Origin: Streptomyces hawaiiensis
GTDB lineage: Bacteria > Actinomycetota > Actinomycetes > Streptomycetales > Streptomycetaceae
Assembly (NCBI RefSeq): GCF_004803895.1
Contig: NZ_CP021978.1
Location: forward strand, 7,874,001 to 7,938,000
Reading direction: 5' to 3'
DNA: 64,000 nt
Below the pieces are notes generated by a model, which was not told the DNA's origin, searched no databases, and saw nothing but the letters and a program-made list of their open reading frames with translations. A program made the translations under genes and the position numbers. Below are positions 25,681-35,274 of this stretch, in pieces (position 1 is the first letter of the stretch; each line of letters opens with the position of its first letter).

Positions 25681-26529
25681 CTATCCTTCGCCGGCGTCGC
25701 TGTCCGCCGGAACCAAGGACGAACGGCTGGAGATGCGCGGCATCGTCTCGTTGGGGGAGCGGCGCAACAGTTTGATGGTGCGGCCCTCGACCCACGCGTT
25801 CCAGGCTTTGAGGTAGTAGAGCAGGTGCTCGCGCGAGTCGTCGCGGCGCCGGTGCGCGTTGCCCAGGGCCAGGTTGAGCATGGTGTTGCGCAACGTCAGA
25901 CGTGGATCGCCCGGCTCCAGGCGGGCGCCGGTGACGACCCCCGCCTCCCAGTCGGACTGGTCGATGTCGGGCCGGGCCTCGCTGGTGACGTACCAGCCGA
26001 TCGTCGCGGCCGTGACGGTGATACGGCACCCCCGGTTCAGTGCGATGCCGTGGTGCAGGGCGTCGCGGACACCGGGGTGTTCGCCGAGCAGGTTCAGAAG
26101 CTGGTCGTTGCTCGTGACCGACGATCCGCCGCTCCACGCGGAGTTGGGGGCACTGCGGTAAAGGTGCAGTCCTCGCAGGGCGGCCGCCAGGTGGGTCGCG
26201 TTGGCCTCCCCCGCGAGGGCCAACGCGTCCCGGCCGGTGCGCTTGCGGCCCGTGTCCATCACGGTGAACGCGGTGCGTGGCACGCCGTGCGTGACGGTCA
26301 GGGGCACGGTGACGCCCGCCTTTACGATGGCGGCCAGGCGGTGCTGTCCGTCGATGAGAACGTCGTCCTCGTCGAAGGCGATGCCCTGGTGCGTCAGCTG
26401 CCATTCCCCACGCTGGATCTGGCCGGCCAGCTGCTGCACCGTGCTCTTGCTGAGCGGCCTGTTGTTGGTGTTGCGGGTGAGCCACTGCGCTGCCAACTGG
26501 GGTGACACGTCGACCACTTGAATGTGCAT
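25681..26529 (-). CDS. ParB-like nuclease-fold protein upstream of the GmrSD-type gene
   Basis: This 282-residue protein has a ParB/sulfiredoxin-like N-terminal domain: NNRPLSKSTVQQLAGQIQRGEWQ and LIDGQHRLAAIVKAG, whose DGQHR is the catalytic-type motif shared with DUF262. The C-terminal half is helical. The ATG at 26529 was chosen because it starts the conserved-looking sequence and lies just downstream of element copy e, oriented with AGTTCACA in the direction of transcription. The longer frame to 26664 would run through that element. It probably forms an operon with the GmrSD-type enzyme. A DNA-end or nucleotide-dependent partner role is an inference. Confidence 0.78.
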   Translation of the reverse strand: MHIQVVDVSPQLAAQWLTRNTNNRPLSKSTVQQLAGQIQRGEWQLTHQGIAFDEDDVLIDGQHRLAAIVKAGVTVPLTVTHGVPRTAFTVMDTGRKRTGRDALALAGEANATHLAAALRGLHLYRSAPNSAWSGGSSVTSNDQLLNLLGEHPGVRDALHHGIALNRGCRITVTAATIGWYVTSEARPDIDQSDWEAGVVTGARLEPGDPRLTLRNTMLNLALGNAHRRRDDSREHLLYYLKAWNAWVEGRTIKLLRRSPNETMPRISSRSSLVPADSDAGEG

Positions 26530-26582
26530 TGGGGACCTTTGCCTTCCTCTGGGGGTGACGTCCGCGACAGCTTGTCTTGGAT

Positions 26583-26597
26583 TGTGAACTAAGTCAA
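26583..26597 (+). promoter_or_regulatory. Copy e of the TGTGAACWRAGNNNA element (ParB-GmrSD promoter region)
   Basis: The plus strand reads TGTGAACTAAGTCAA; the minus strand reads TTGACTTAGTTCACA toward the ParB-like gene starting 53 bp away. On the minus strand GATATT lies 10-15 bp upstream as a possible -10, so the element would fall at or after the transcript start. Confidence 0.55.
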
Positions 26598-26740
26598 CGC
26601 CAATATCGCATGAAGGCCGGGTTCGAAGATGCTGTCGAGACTGATGCGGGTTCTCGGTAGTCACTCGCCTGTGGCGATTTGTGCGGGGTGAGCGTTGTGG
26701 ACGGGGGTGGGTGTCCAGGTTTGCTGCTACGCTCGAATTG

Positions 26741-26755
26741 TGTGCTCAGTTCACA
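26741..26755 (-). promoter_or_regulatory. Copy f of the TGTGAACWRAGNNNA element (SF1 helicase-nuclease promoter region)
   Basis: The minus strand reads TGTGAACTGAGCACA. On the plus strand it forms TGTG-N7-CACA, 109 bp upstream of the GTG start of the helicase-nuclease. The mirrored placement relative to copy e within one divergent region supports one regulatory site per gene. Confidence 0.55.
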
Positions 26756-26863
26756 GTCGAGTCCGCGCGCCGGGGGCGTCTTGTGACCGGGCTCGTGGTG
26801 GTCGGGGCGGGATGACCGGGCGGGTCACCGGATGGCCCACAGGAGCAGTGATGGGGTGGGCGT

Positions 26864-29800
26864 GTGAGTCAGGATGAGCGCGGGCTGGGCGACGGTCTGC
26901 GGTCCGTCGGTTCCGTTTACCAGTACGACGACGGTCTGTACGTGCGGGTGGACGACGTCGTGCCTCACGTGCTGGCAGACCCTGAGGACGGTCACGGCTA
27001 CCGGCAGGGTGACGACCTGGTGCGCTGCACCCTGCACCTGAGCAATGGCACCGGGCGGCCGTTCGACCTCGACGGCGTCACCCTGCTGGTCCGGGGAGGG
27101 CCGTACGGTAAGACGGGCCGTCAGGTGCACGAGTACAGCAGTGATGTCATCGACGACGCGCTCGAGGGCACTCTGCGTACCGGGCGCAGGGTCTCCGTCA
27201 CCTGGGCCTACAGCATTCCGGCCGGTACCGCCGGCGACCTGGACATCGAGGTCCGCTTCCCGGCACGCGACCGGGGGAGCGTCACGTTCAGCACGGCGTC
27301 GGCCGCCGCCACGGTGGTCGGGGAGCGCCCCGTACGAGTGACGTTCGACCAGTCCGTGCTGTTCGGTGAGCGTCAGCAGTCGTTGTTCGCGGACCTGGAT
27401 GACGCCCCGAAGCCCGGGACCACGAACGGGGACACGTACTCGGCCGCAGGTGGGCAGCGAGCGACCGTACCCGCCGTGCTCGACGCCGTCCCGGCCCAGT
27501 CGGCCGGCCCCGCGCGACAGGCCGCACGGACGCCCGTCCCGGAGGTCTCCGCCGACGGCCTGGACGCCGCTCGCGTCCGGCAGATCTTCCGGTTCCTCGC
27601 CGAGGCCGAGGAGTCGAAGACGCGCCCCGTGCGCACCCTCGACGGCGCGGCCGGCGCCGTGTGGTTCGACGAGTTGCCGGACGACGACGGCGTCGAGGTG
27701 ATGATCGACGGCACTCTCGCAGGGGACGACCCGGCCTGGCTGACCGTCGCCCGCCCCGAACGCGAGGACGCCCCACACCCGAAGACGCTGCTCGCGCCCT
27801 GGGTGGACGAGACCCGTATCCGTGACTTCAAGGAGCCTCGCGCCCCGCACCTGCGCCGGCGTATCGAACCCGACTTCCCCGACTGGTCCCGGGGCATCCC
27901 GCTCGACAAGACCTACCACGAGTTGGACGAGCACCCCCAGCGCGAGAAGATCGAGAAGCTGTACGGCGCCTGGGAACAGGAATGGCTCGCCTGGGCGGAA
28001 CGGCGCCGTGCGATCGATCCCCTGGTCCTGCTGTACGACAGGCTGCACAAGATGCACGAGGACGCCGCGGGCCTCGGCGAGGCGTATGAACTCGTGCTCG
28101 GGCTCGGCCGACTCACCTGGCAGACGACCACCGGGCAGCGGGTGGAACGACACCTCATCACGCACCGCGCCACCCTCCGGCTCGACCCGTCCACCGGCAC
28201 GCTCACCGCCGCTCCCGACCCCACCGGCGCGGGCCTGGAACTCGAAGAAGGAATGCTCGAAGGGGCTCAGCACGTGCCGGGCGCCGTGCGCGAGACGATC
28301 GTCGAGGAGCTGGAAGGCGCCTTGGACGTGACCGACCCCGAACAGCTCGACGCCGTACACACCGCCCTGCGCAGCTGGGTCAACGCCGCGCACAGCGCCG
28401 GAAGTTATGCGCCGACCGTCGAGCGCGCCAAGCCGCGCAGCCTCGACGTCCCGCAGGTGGGACTCACCCCCGCACTCGTCCTGCGTGAGCGCAGCCGCCG
28501 CTCCACCATGGACGCGCTCAAGGCCATCGCCCGGCAGATCGACGCGGGCACACCGCCCACCGCACTGCTCAGCTACATCGCGGGCCGGGACGGCGCGCTG
28601 ACCGCGGCGGACCTCGCGGCGGCGGAGGACGACGGAACGGCGCAGGGTAGCGACGAGATGTACTTCGCACTGCCCGCCAACGAGGAGCAGCGCACGATCG
28701 CCGAACGCCTGCGCTCCAACCGGCTCGTCGTCGTCCAGGGACCGCCCGGCACCGGCAAGACGCACACCATCGCCAACCTGGTCACCGACCTGCTCGCCCA
28801 GGGCAAGCGGGTCCTCATCACCAGCCACACCCCGCGCGCCCTGCGCGTGCTGCGGGACAAGCTGCCGGAGTCCGTCCGCGACCTGTGCGTGAGCCGCACC
28901 GAGGACGGCGCGGCCGCCCAGCGGGAGCTGGAGGGGTCCGTGCAGCGGATCCTCGGCGAGTACGCGGGCTACGACGAGAAGGCCTCCCGCAAGGGAATCC
29001 GTACCCTCCAGACGCGCCTCGCCCAGGCCCGTGCCGCTCAGCAGGCCATGCTGCGCGACCTCGCCGTACTGCGCGAACAGGAGACCCACCGCTTCGAGGC
29101 GGAGATCGGCGACTACAGCGGCAGCCTGCAGGAGATCGCCGAGCGCCTCACCACGGAGGCGGGACGGTACGACTGGCTCGGCCCGGTCCCGCAGGAACAG
29201 CCCGCCCTGAGCGCCGACGACGCCCTGCGGCTGCTGCACGCCACCCGTGGGTACACCCCGCACCACCAGGCCCTCGCGGCCGAGGTGCCCGGCCCCTCCG
29301 AGTTCCCAGGCCCCGGGGACTTCGAGGAGGCCGTACGGATCGTACGGTCGGCTGAGGACGCACACGCGGCCGCGCGCGAGGACGCCCTGTGCGCGGAGTA
29401 CGACACGGCCGTGAGGAGTCTCGGCGAGAGCGAACAGCAGCGGCTGTCCTCGGCGCTCGACGCCTTCTCCACCACCCGCGCCCGCGCCGCGGCTCTCGCC
29501 GCCTCCGTCGGTGACTGGGCCGCGACGCTCCTCAGGCAGGTGATGGAAGGACAGGACTGGCAGACACGCAGTCGGCGGGCCGCCGTCACCGAAACCCTGG
29601 CGGCCGTCGACGGCTCGCTCGCCACGCTGGGCACGGCCATGGTCAGCGGCCTGGAGCAGTACGACCCGGCCACGGCGCTCGCCCAGGTCACCGCACTGCA
29701 CGACGGCCTCGGGCAGGGACAGAAGCTGCGCGGCCCCCTCGGTATGCGCTCTAAACTGGCGAAGACGGCCGGCGCGTTCGCGGAGAACGTACGGGTCGAC

Positions 29801-32800
29801 GGGCGGGTATCGGAGGACGTCCCGACCTCGGCCATCGTCCTCGCTCGCGTCCAGCTGGAACTGCGCCTGGCCCAGGTGGAGTCCGAGTGGGGCACGCCCG
29901 TCGCCGCCTGGCAGGGACACGGACCGCGCCTCGCGCGACTGCGGCAGGACGCGGAGGTGCTGGACGCGCTGCTCGCCGTCGCCGCCACCCGCACCGACGT
30001 CCTGACCGCCGCGGCCACCTCCCCGGCACTCGCGGTCGCCGCGTGGCACGACCTGTCCGTCGAGAACGCCGTACGCACCCTGCTGCGCGCGTCGACCACC
30101 CTGCGTGCGGCCGAACAGTCACGCAAGGCCATCGCGGACGCCGAGGAAATGCTGCGGGCCTGGGGCGACCGGCCCGGTGTGTCGCCCACCGTCGTGCGCG
30201 CACTCGGCACGGTCCGCGACCGTGACCCCGATGGCTACCGCGCCTTCAGCGACGAGATGGCCGAGGTGCGTGAGGCCGCCCGGCTACGGGCCGAACAGGA
30301 CGCGGCCCTCGCTCGTGTCCGCGAGGCGTTCCCCGCCCTCGCCGACCGGATCACCAGCACACACGAGGACAGCGTCTGGGACGTCCGCCTGCCCTCGCTC
30401 GCGGAGGCCTGGACCTGGTCCGCGTGGCGCGACCGCATGGAGCGGCTGACCCACCCCGAGGCCGAGCGAACTCTGCGCCGACGGCTGACGGAAGCCGACG
30501 ACGAGGCCCGCATCATGCTCGCGCGGCTCGCCGCCGCCCGCGCCTGGCACCGCTGCCTCGGACTGCTCACCGGAGATCAGTCCCGGGCACTCAGCGCCTA
30601 CCAGCAGGCCGCACGGCGCATCAAGGGCAAGTACCAGCACCGCTACCGGCGTGACGCACAGGCCGCTCTGCGCAAGGCGCAGACGGCGGTGCCGGCTTGG
30701 ATCATGCCCCTGCACCAGGTCGCCGAGACCGTACCCATGGACAGACCGGGCCTGTTCGACGTCGTCATCGTCGACGAGGCCAGCCAGTCCGGCCTGGAGG
30801 CCATGCTGCTGAGCTGGCTCGCCGACCGGATGGTCGTCGTCGGCGACAGCAAGCAGGTCAGTCCGTCCAACGTCGGCCTCAAGCAGGACGAGTACTTCCA
30901 CCTCAGGGATCGTCTGCTCACCGCGCTGGAACCGGACGTCCGCAGCCTGTTCGGCCCCGAGTCCAGCTTCTTCGACCTCACGGAAGCGCTCTCGGCGGGC
31001 CGCGGCACGCTCATGCTCAAGGAACACTTCCGGTGCATGCCGGAGATCATCTCCTTCTCCAACGACCTCTGCTACAACCGTGATCTGCTGCCCCTGCGGC
31101 AGTACGGCGTCGACCGGCTGCCCCCGATCCGCACGGTGTACGTCGAGACCGGCGAAGCCGTCGGCGCCAACACCCGGCTGACCAACGTCGCCGAGGCGGA
31201 GGCACTCGTCGACGCGATCGTCCGCTGCTGCGCCGACCCCGCCTACGACGGGAAGACCATGGGCGTCGTCAGCCTCCGCGCGAGCAAGGGGCACCTCACT
31301 GAGCTGGAGAACCTGCTCGCCGAGCGCCTCGACTACGAACAGCGCGAGGAGCGGCGCATTCGCGTCGGTGACGCCGAGGACTTCCAGGGCGACGAGCGGC
31401 ACATCATGTTCATCTCGTTCGTCAACTCGGCGACCACTGCCGCCGGATCGGTCCCGGGCGGCTTCAACGGCAAGACCTACGAGCAGCGCATCAACGTGGC
31501 TGCCTCACGTGCCCAGGACCAGGTGTGGGTGTTCCACAGCGCGCGGGCCGAACAGTTCCACGAGAACGACCTGCGCAGGCGGTGGCTCGATCACCTCACC
31601 CGTCCCGCGGAGGAGGACCTCGTCGTGGTCGAGGGCGAGGTCCTGCCCGATGTCCGGCACGAAGCCTTCGACAGCCTGTTCCAGCAGAAGGTGTACCTGG
31701 AACTGACGGCACGGGGCCACCGGGTCCGTCCGGGATACAAGGTGGGCCGCCACACGATCGACCTGGTCGTGGAGGGCGGAACGCGTCGCCTCGCGGTCGC
31801 CTGCGACGGTGATGCCTTCGCCGAGGGTGAGGACGCCTCCACCGCGGCCGCCAGACAGCGCGACCTGGAACGCGTCGACTGGACGTTCATCCGGATCCGG
31901 GGCAGTCGCTTCCACCTCGACCGCGAGCAGGCGCTGGCCCCGCTGTGGGCCGAACTGGAACGGCTGGGCATCGAACCGGTCGCGCCGGAGCCGGAAGAAT
32001 CCGGCGCCGCAGATGACGCCGCGACCGACGGGGCGGAGCCGACCGTTGAGGCGGCGGCCGGCGGTGAGGCGGCGGCCGACCGTGACGTGGCCGTGACCTG
32101 GCACGTGGCCGAGACTGCTGATGTGGCCTGGGCAGGGGCCGGTGATGCTGCCGTGGTCGGTGACGGCGGGCCGTCCGAGCAGCGGGGCGCGTCGAGCCAT
32201 GAGGCGGGGGGTCGGGACACGGCGCGAGCACAAGCGCCGACGGGAGCGGCGGCCGCCCTCGGGGCGGTGCCCGCGCCCAGGGGCACGGACCCGCGCGAGT
32301 CCCTTCGTGGTCAGGCCCTGTGGGCGACGTCTGCTCCGACGAGGCCGCGTGCCATGACCGCCGGCAACGGGGCCGCTCCCACACGGGCCACTGGAGCGAC
32401 GGTTCCTGAGGCAGCGTCTGCCGTACGACCGACTGGCCCGGCCCGGTCGGCGGTGCCCACCCCGGCCGCACCGAGTCCTCTGCCCGTCCGGGAGATCCCC
32501 GCCGCGGCCTTCCAGCGGCTGGTGCGTGAGCTGCAGCAACTCCAGGCGGCGGTCGACGCTCCCTGCGAGCCCCCCGAAGGAGCGGACGCGGCCCAGCTTG
32601 TCTTCCTCAGGAAGACCCAGGCCGAGCAGCGCGACCGGCGCACCAAGCGCCTCGCCTTCCTGCGGACCTTCCTCGACTCCGTCGGCGTCGGGCGGGAAGG
32701 AGCCATCCCCGACGTCGTGATTCCAGGCGCTCTGCTCCGCCTGGAGTTCGACGGACAGCTGGATGAGGACACGCTGTACACGATCGCCGAACTGCCCACC

Positions 32801-32935
32801 GAGGAGGCGGACATCGTCTCTCCGTCCTCTCCTCTCGGCCACGCGCTGACCTGGCAGCCGACAGGACGCGAGATCTCGTACGACGCGTCCCAGGGCAGGT
32901 CGCGCACGGTCGTCGTGCGGGAGATCCGCGTCTGA
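26864..32935 (+). CDS. Giant SF1 helicase-endonuclease with a GreA/GreB-like C-terminal domain
   Basis: This 2023-residue protein is from a GTG start. Residues 1-600 are unassigned and begin with a beta-rich region. An Upf1/Dna2-class SF1 motor follows: GPPGTGKTHT (626-635), IVDEASQSG (1302-1310), GDSKQVSPS, EHFRCMPEI, and INVAASRAQDQVWVFHS, with a long helical insertion (about 690-1270) between the ATPase halves. A PD-(D/E)xK-type domain is next (YKVGRHTIDLVVEGG, D1633; VACDGD, D1648), like the MTES_1575/Vsr-like nucleases fused to such helicases. An alanine-rich linker (about 1690-1870) leads to residues 1877-2023: a helical part and then a fold with SSPLGHALTWQPTGREI, matching the SPLGxALxGxxxGD core of GreA/GreB C-terminal domains. 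That domain binds RNA polymerase in Gre factors. Such a fusion suggests targeting of transcribing polymerase or DNA; this is inferred. Confidence 0.85.
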   Translation: MSQDERGLGDGLRSVGSVYQYDDGLYVRVDDVVPHVLADPEDGHGYRQGDDLVRCTLHLSNGTGRPFDLDGVTLLVRGGPYGKTGRQVHEYSSDVIDDALEGTLRTGRRVSVTWAYSIPAGTAGDLDIEVRFPARDRGSVTFSTASAAATVVGERPVRVTFDQSVLFGERQQSLFADLDDAPKPGTTNGDTYSAAGGQRATVPAVLDAVPAQSAGPARQAARTPVPEVSADGLDAARVRQIFRFLAEAEESKTRPVRTLDGAAGAVWFDELPDDDGVEVMIDGTLAGDDPAWLTVARPEREDAPHPKTLLAPWVDETRIRDFKEPRAPHLRRRIEPDFPDWSRGIPLDKTYHELDEHPQREKIEKLYGAWEQEWLAWAERRRAIDPLVLLYDRLHKMHEDAAGLGEAYELVLGLGRLTWQTTTGQRVERHLITHRATLRLDPSTGTLTAAPDPTGAGLELEEGMLEGAQHVPGAVRETIVEELEGALDVTDPEQLDAVHTALRSWVNAAHSAGSYAPTVERAKPRSLDVPQVGLTPALVLRERSRRSTMDALKAIARQIDAGTPPTALLSYIAGRDGALTAADLAAAEDDGTAQGSDEMYFALPANEEQRTIAERLRSNRLVVVQGPPGTGKTHTIANLVTDLLAQGKRVLITSHTPRALRVLRDKLPESVRDLCVSRTEDGAAAQRELEGSVQRILGEYAGYDEKASRKGIRTLQTRLAQARAAQQAMLRDLAVLREQETHRFEAEIGDYSGSLQEIAERLTTEAGRYDWLGPVPQEQPALSADDALRLLHATRGYTPHHQALAAEVPGPSEFPGPGDFEEAVRIVRSAEDAHAAAREDALCAEYDTAVRSLGESEQQRLSSALDAFSTTRARAAALAASVGDWAATLLRQVMEGQDWQTRSRRAAVTETLAAVDGSLATLGTAMVSGLEQYDPATALAQVTALHDGLGQGQKLRGPLGMRSKLAKTAGAFAENVRVDGRVSEDVPTSAIVLARVQLELRLAQVESEWGTPVAAWQGHGPRLARLRQDAEVLDALLAVAATRTDVLTAAATSPALAVAAWHDLSVENAVRTLLRASTTLRAAEQSRKAIADAEEMLRAWGDRPGVSPTVVRALGTVRDRDPDGYRAFSDEMAEVREAARLRAEQDAALARVREAFPALADRITSTHEDSVWDVRLPSLAEAWTWSAWRDRMERLTHPEAERTLRRRLTEADDEARIMLARLAAARAWHRCLGLLTGDQSRALSAYQQAARRIKGKYQHRYRRDAQAALRKAQTAVPAWIMPLHQVAETVPMDRPGLFDVVIVDEASQSGLEAMLLSWLADRMVVVGDSKQVSPSNVGLKQDEYFHLRDRLLTALEPDVRSLFGPESSFFDLTEALSAGRGTLMLKEHFRCMPEIISFSNDLCYNRDLLPLRQYGVDRLPPIRTVYVETGEAVGANTRLTNVAEAEALVDAIVRCCADPAYDGKTMGVVSLRASKGHLTELENLLAERLDYEQREERRIRVGDAEDFQGDERHIMFISFVNSATTAAGSVPGGFNGKTYEQRINVAASRAQDQVWVFHSARAEQFHENDLRRRWLDHLTRPAEEDLVVVEGEVLPDVRHEAFDSLFQQKVYLELTARGHRVRPGYKVGRHTIDLVVEGGTRRLAVACDGDAFAEGEDASTAAARQRDLERVDWTFIRIRGSRFHLDREQALAPLWAELERLGIEPVAPEPEESGAADDAATDGAEPTVEAAAGGEAAADRDVAVTWHVAETADVAWAGAGDAAVVGDGGPSEQRGASSHEAGGRDTARAQAPTGAAAALGAVPAPRGTDPRESLRGQALWATSAPTRPRAMTAGNGAAPTRATGATVPEAASAVRPTGPARSAVPTPAAPSPLPVREIPAAAFQRLVRELQQLQAAVDAPCEPPEGADAAQLVFLRKTQAEQRDRRTKRLAFLRTFLDSVGVGREGAIPDVVIPGALLRLEFDGQLDEDTLYTIAELPTEEADIVSPSSPLGHALTWQPTGREISYDASQGRSRTVVVREIRV

Positions 32936-32961
32936 TCGCGGCCACGGCACTGCGACAAGAC

Positions 32962-33007
32962 GGGCCCTGCCCCGCGGACCCACCCTTCGGGCTGCGGGGC
33001 ACGGCCC
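32962..33007. terminator. Hairpin between convergent helicase genes
   Basis: The arms 32962-32975 (GGGCCCTGCCCCGC) and 32994-33007 pair at 13 of 14 positions. The hairpin lies between the stop of the SF1 helicase-nuclease (32935) and the end of the leftward uvrD-like gene (33016). It should act in both directions. Confidence 0.8.
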
Positions 33008-33015
33008 GATGCGGC

Positions 33016-35187
33016 TCAGCCGGTGACAGGGTCCAGCATGCGGCTCCGCTCACCGCTCCAGGAGATCGCCAGGGCGTCGCGCGCCCGCGTACAGGCCACG
33101 AAGAGCAGACAGTGCTCGGCCAGAAGATCCGAACGGTGCTGCACGGCGTCCTCGTCGGCCGGCGTCACCTGCGGCGCGAACGGCAGAACGTTGGACGTCA
33201 CGCCGACGACGGCCACACAGCGGAACTCCAGCCCCTTCATGGCGTGCATGGTCGCCACGCGCACACCCGAAACCGTCGGCCCCGGGTCGTCCTTGACCGC
33301 GACGGCGGGGACGCCCTCCCGGCGCAGGCGGGCGATGACCGCGTCGACCAGTGTGTTGAATCGGGCGCACACCGCCACTTCGGACGGCTTCACACCGTCC
33401 TGGTCGATCCATGTGCGGATCTGCTCCACCAGCGCGCGCAGTTCGTCGTCCTGGTTGCCATGACCACGAGCCACCGGGACGCGGCCGTGCAGCTCGGAAC
33501 GGTAGCCGCGCAGCGAGTCCCGGCCGCCGTCGTCCTCGTCGTCCTCACCGAGTCGGCCCACCGGCTGACCGTCCAGGAGGGACGCGGACCAGCGCAGGAT
33601 CTCCTCCGTGCTGCGGTAGTTGAGGCGCAGCCGGGACGAACGTCCACGCACGTTGACGCCCAGTGATCGCAGCGACACCCGGGAGTCGTAGATGCGCTGA
33701 TGCGGATCGCCGACGAGGAAAAGGTCATCCGCCTGCTCGGCCACGCAGGCACGCAGCACCCGCCACTGGGCCGGATGCAGGTCCTGGGCCTCGTCCACCA
33801 CGACGTGACGGTAGCGCGGCCCCTGCTCGGCCAGAATCCGGGCGGCCTGGTCGCACACCATGGTGTACGTCGCGGAGTCACGGGAACTCAGGTCTGCCGT
33901 GAATCGCTCCATGACCCGCCACAGCCGGGCCCGTTGCACTCGCCCCACCTGTGTGCCGCGCCCTCTGCGCACACATCTCAGGTACTCCTCAGGCGTCCGG
34001 AGCCCCTGAGCCAGGACGACGTTGCGGAACTCCTGGGACAGGAAGCGTTCCGACCAAGGAAGGTCTTCGCGCGCGGCGGCACGGACCCACGCGCTCTTCT
34101 CCGATGCCGCCGACAGCGGTTTCGGCGAGCTGCCCCTGGCTTCCCGGATGACCCTGGCGGCCAGCGAGTCCACCGTCGTGACGTCGACACGCTCGAGCAG
34201 ATGCGCGTCTGCATCGCCGAGCAGGAGGGCCAGGCTGTCCCGCAGGGCGGCCGCCATGGCGTTGGTGAAGGTGGTGAGCAGAATCCGGTCGCCCTCGCGG
34301 CCGGTGCGCAGCAGGTGCCGTACCCGGTGCAGGGCGACGACCGTCTTGCCGGTGCCGGGGCCGCCCGTCACCTGAGCCGGCCCGTTGAAGCCCGCGTGGT
34401 AGGCGTGCCGGCGCTGGGCGGGGTGCAGGAAGACGCGCCAGCGGATGAAGTCCTCGGTGAGGATCCGCTCCAGCTCACCGGGGCCGGTGACCTCCACGAT
34501 GCGGTTGGGCGTGTTGAGGATCGCCTCGCTGAGCGTGACGGCCGGCCGGTCTTCCGCCGTGCGCACCGTTTGTCCGCGCGAGGCGATCAGTTGCTCCCAG
34601 ACGTCCTGGGGCGAGTAGCCGGCCGCCAGGTATTCCAGTACCTCGTACTGATCGGCAGGCATCATAGGGGGCGCCATGACCGTCAGGTCGTCGGCCGTGA
34701 CGCACACGCGCGCCAGTCGCAGGACCTGCTCGTCGATGCCGAGGTCACGCAGCACGGTGTCGGAGTGGTGCGCGAAGAGCCGGGCCGGGGTCTGGACCGC
34801 CTTCGTCTCGAAGTAGGTCTCCATCTGCTCGAGTGCCTCGACATTGCGTACCTCCAGCCCGCCGGTGGCGCCGTTGACCGAATAGGTGCGCTTGCAGGCC
34901 CAGTTGATCGCCTCGTCGTGGGGTGCCACTCTGAGGAGGGTGAACAACTCACTGCCGTCGTCCGGGGCGAGGAGAACGCCCCGGTAGAACCTGGTGACCC
35001 GGATCGTACGGATCCGGGGGTCGCGCGCCCGCTCGAGCTTCTCCAGATGCATTCCCTTGCTGGCATGGAGCTGAGGCACGGTCAGGCTCCGGAACATCTG
35101 GATTGCGTCGTTGACCTCCTTCTGGACAGGTCTCTGCAGGGAGATCAGATCCGCGACGAAGTCGTCGGAGAGGGCGAGACGGGGCAT
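33016..35187 (-). CDS. UvrD/Rep-type SF1 helicase with a RelE-like N-terminal domain
   Basis: This 723-residue protein has residues 1-100 (MPRLALSDDFVADLISLQ, IRTIRVTRFYRGVLLAPDDGSELFTLLRVAPHDEAINWA) resembling the RelE/ParE toxin fold. The helicase domain has TGGPGTGKT (274-282), VDEAQDLHPAQW, LRLNYRSTEEIL, VATMHAMKGLEF and LLFVACTRARDAL, all standard UvrD motifs. It is shorter than full UvrD because the 2B subdomain is reduced. It is divergent from drmA; their shared 180 bp region carries element copy g. Single helicases with this toxin-like N-terminus recur in actinobacterial accessory DNA, but their role is not established. Confidence 0.85.
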   Translation of the reverse strand: MPRLALSDDFVADLISLQRPVQKEVNDAIQMFRSLTVPQLHASKGMHLEKLERARDPRIRTIRVTRFYRGVLLAPDDGSELFTLLRVAPHDEAINWACKRTYSVNGATGGLEVRNVEALEQMETYFETKAVQTPARLFAHHSDTVLRDLGIDEQVLRLARVCVTADDLTVMAPPMMPADQYEVLEYLAAGYSPQDVWEQLIASRGQTVRTAEDRPAVTLSEAILNTPNRIVEVTGPGELERILTEDFIRWRVFLHPAQRRHAYHAGFNGPAQVTGGPGTGKTVVALHRVRHLLRTGREGDRILLTTFTNAMAAALRDSLALLLGDADAHLLERVDVTTVDSLAARVIREARGSSPKPLSAASEKSAWVRAAAREDLPWSERFLSQEFRNVVLAQGLRTPEEYLRCVRRGRGTQVGRVQRARLWRVMERFTADLSSRDSATYTMVCDQAARILAEQGPRYRHVVVDEAQDLHPAQWRVLRACVAEQADDLFLVGDPHQRIYDSRVSLRSLGVNVRGRSSRLRLNYRSTEEILRWSASLLDGQPVGRLGEDDEDDGGRDSLRGYRSELHGRVPVARGHGNQDDELRALVEQIRTWIDQDGVKPSEVAVCARFNTLVDAVIARLRREGVPAVAVKDDPGPTVSGVRVATMHAMKGLEFRCVAVVGVTSNVLPFAPQVTPADEDAVQHRSDLLAEHCLLFVACTRARDALAISWSGERSRMLDPVTG

Positions 35188-35274
35188 GGGAGTCCTCGGG
35201 TCGCGGACGGGCGGTGGCGGGCACCAGCCTAGAGACTGACGGAATGCAGAGCGACGGACCCCCCGTATTCGTTG

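Larger units (their letters stand above)
26530..26863. other. 334-bp divergent promoter region with two element copies
   Basis: This region lies between the leftward ParB-like gene and the rightward SF1 helicase-nuclease. It holds copy e (26583-26597) near the leftward gene and copy f (26741-26755) near the rightward gene. Each is oriented so that AGTTCACA reads in the direction of its own gene. TACGCT (26729-26734) just before copy f could be a -10 box. Confidence 0.6.
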
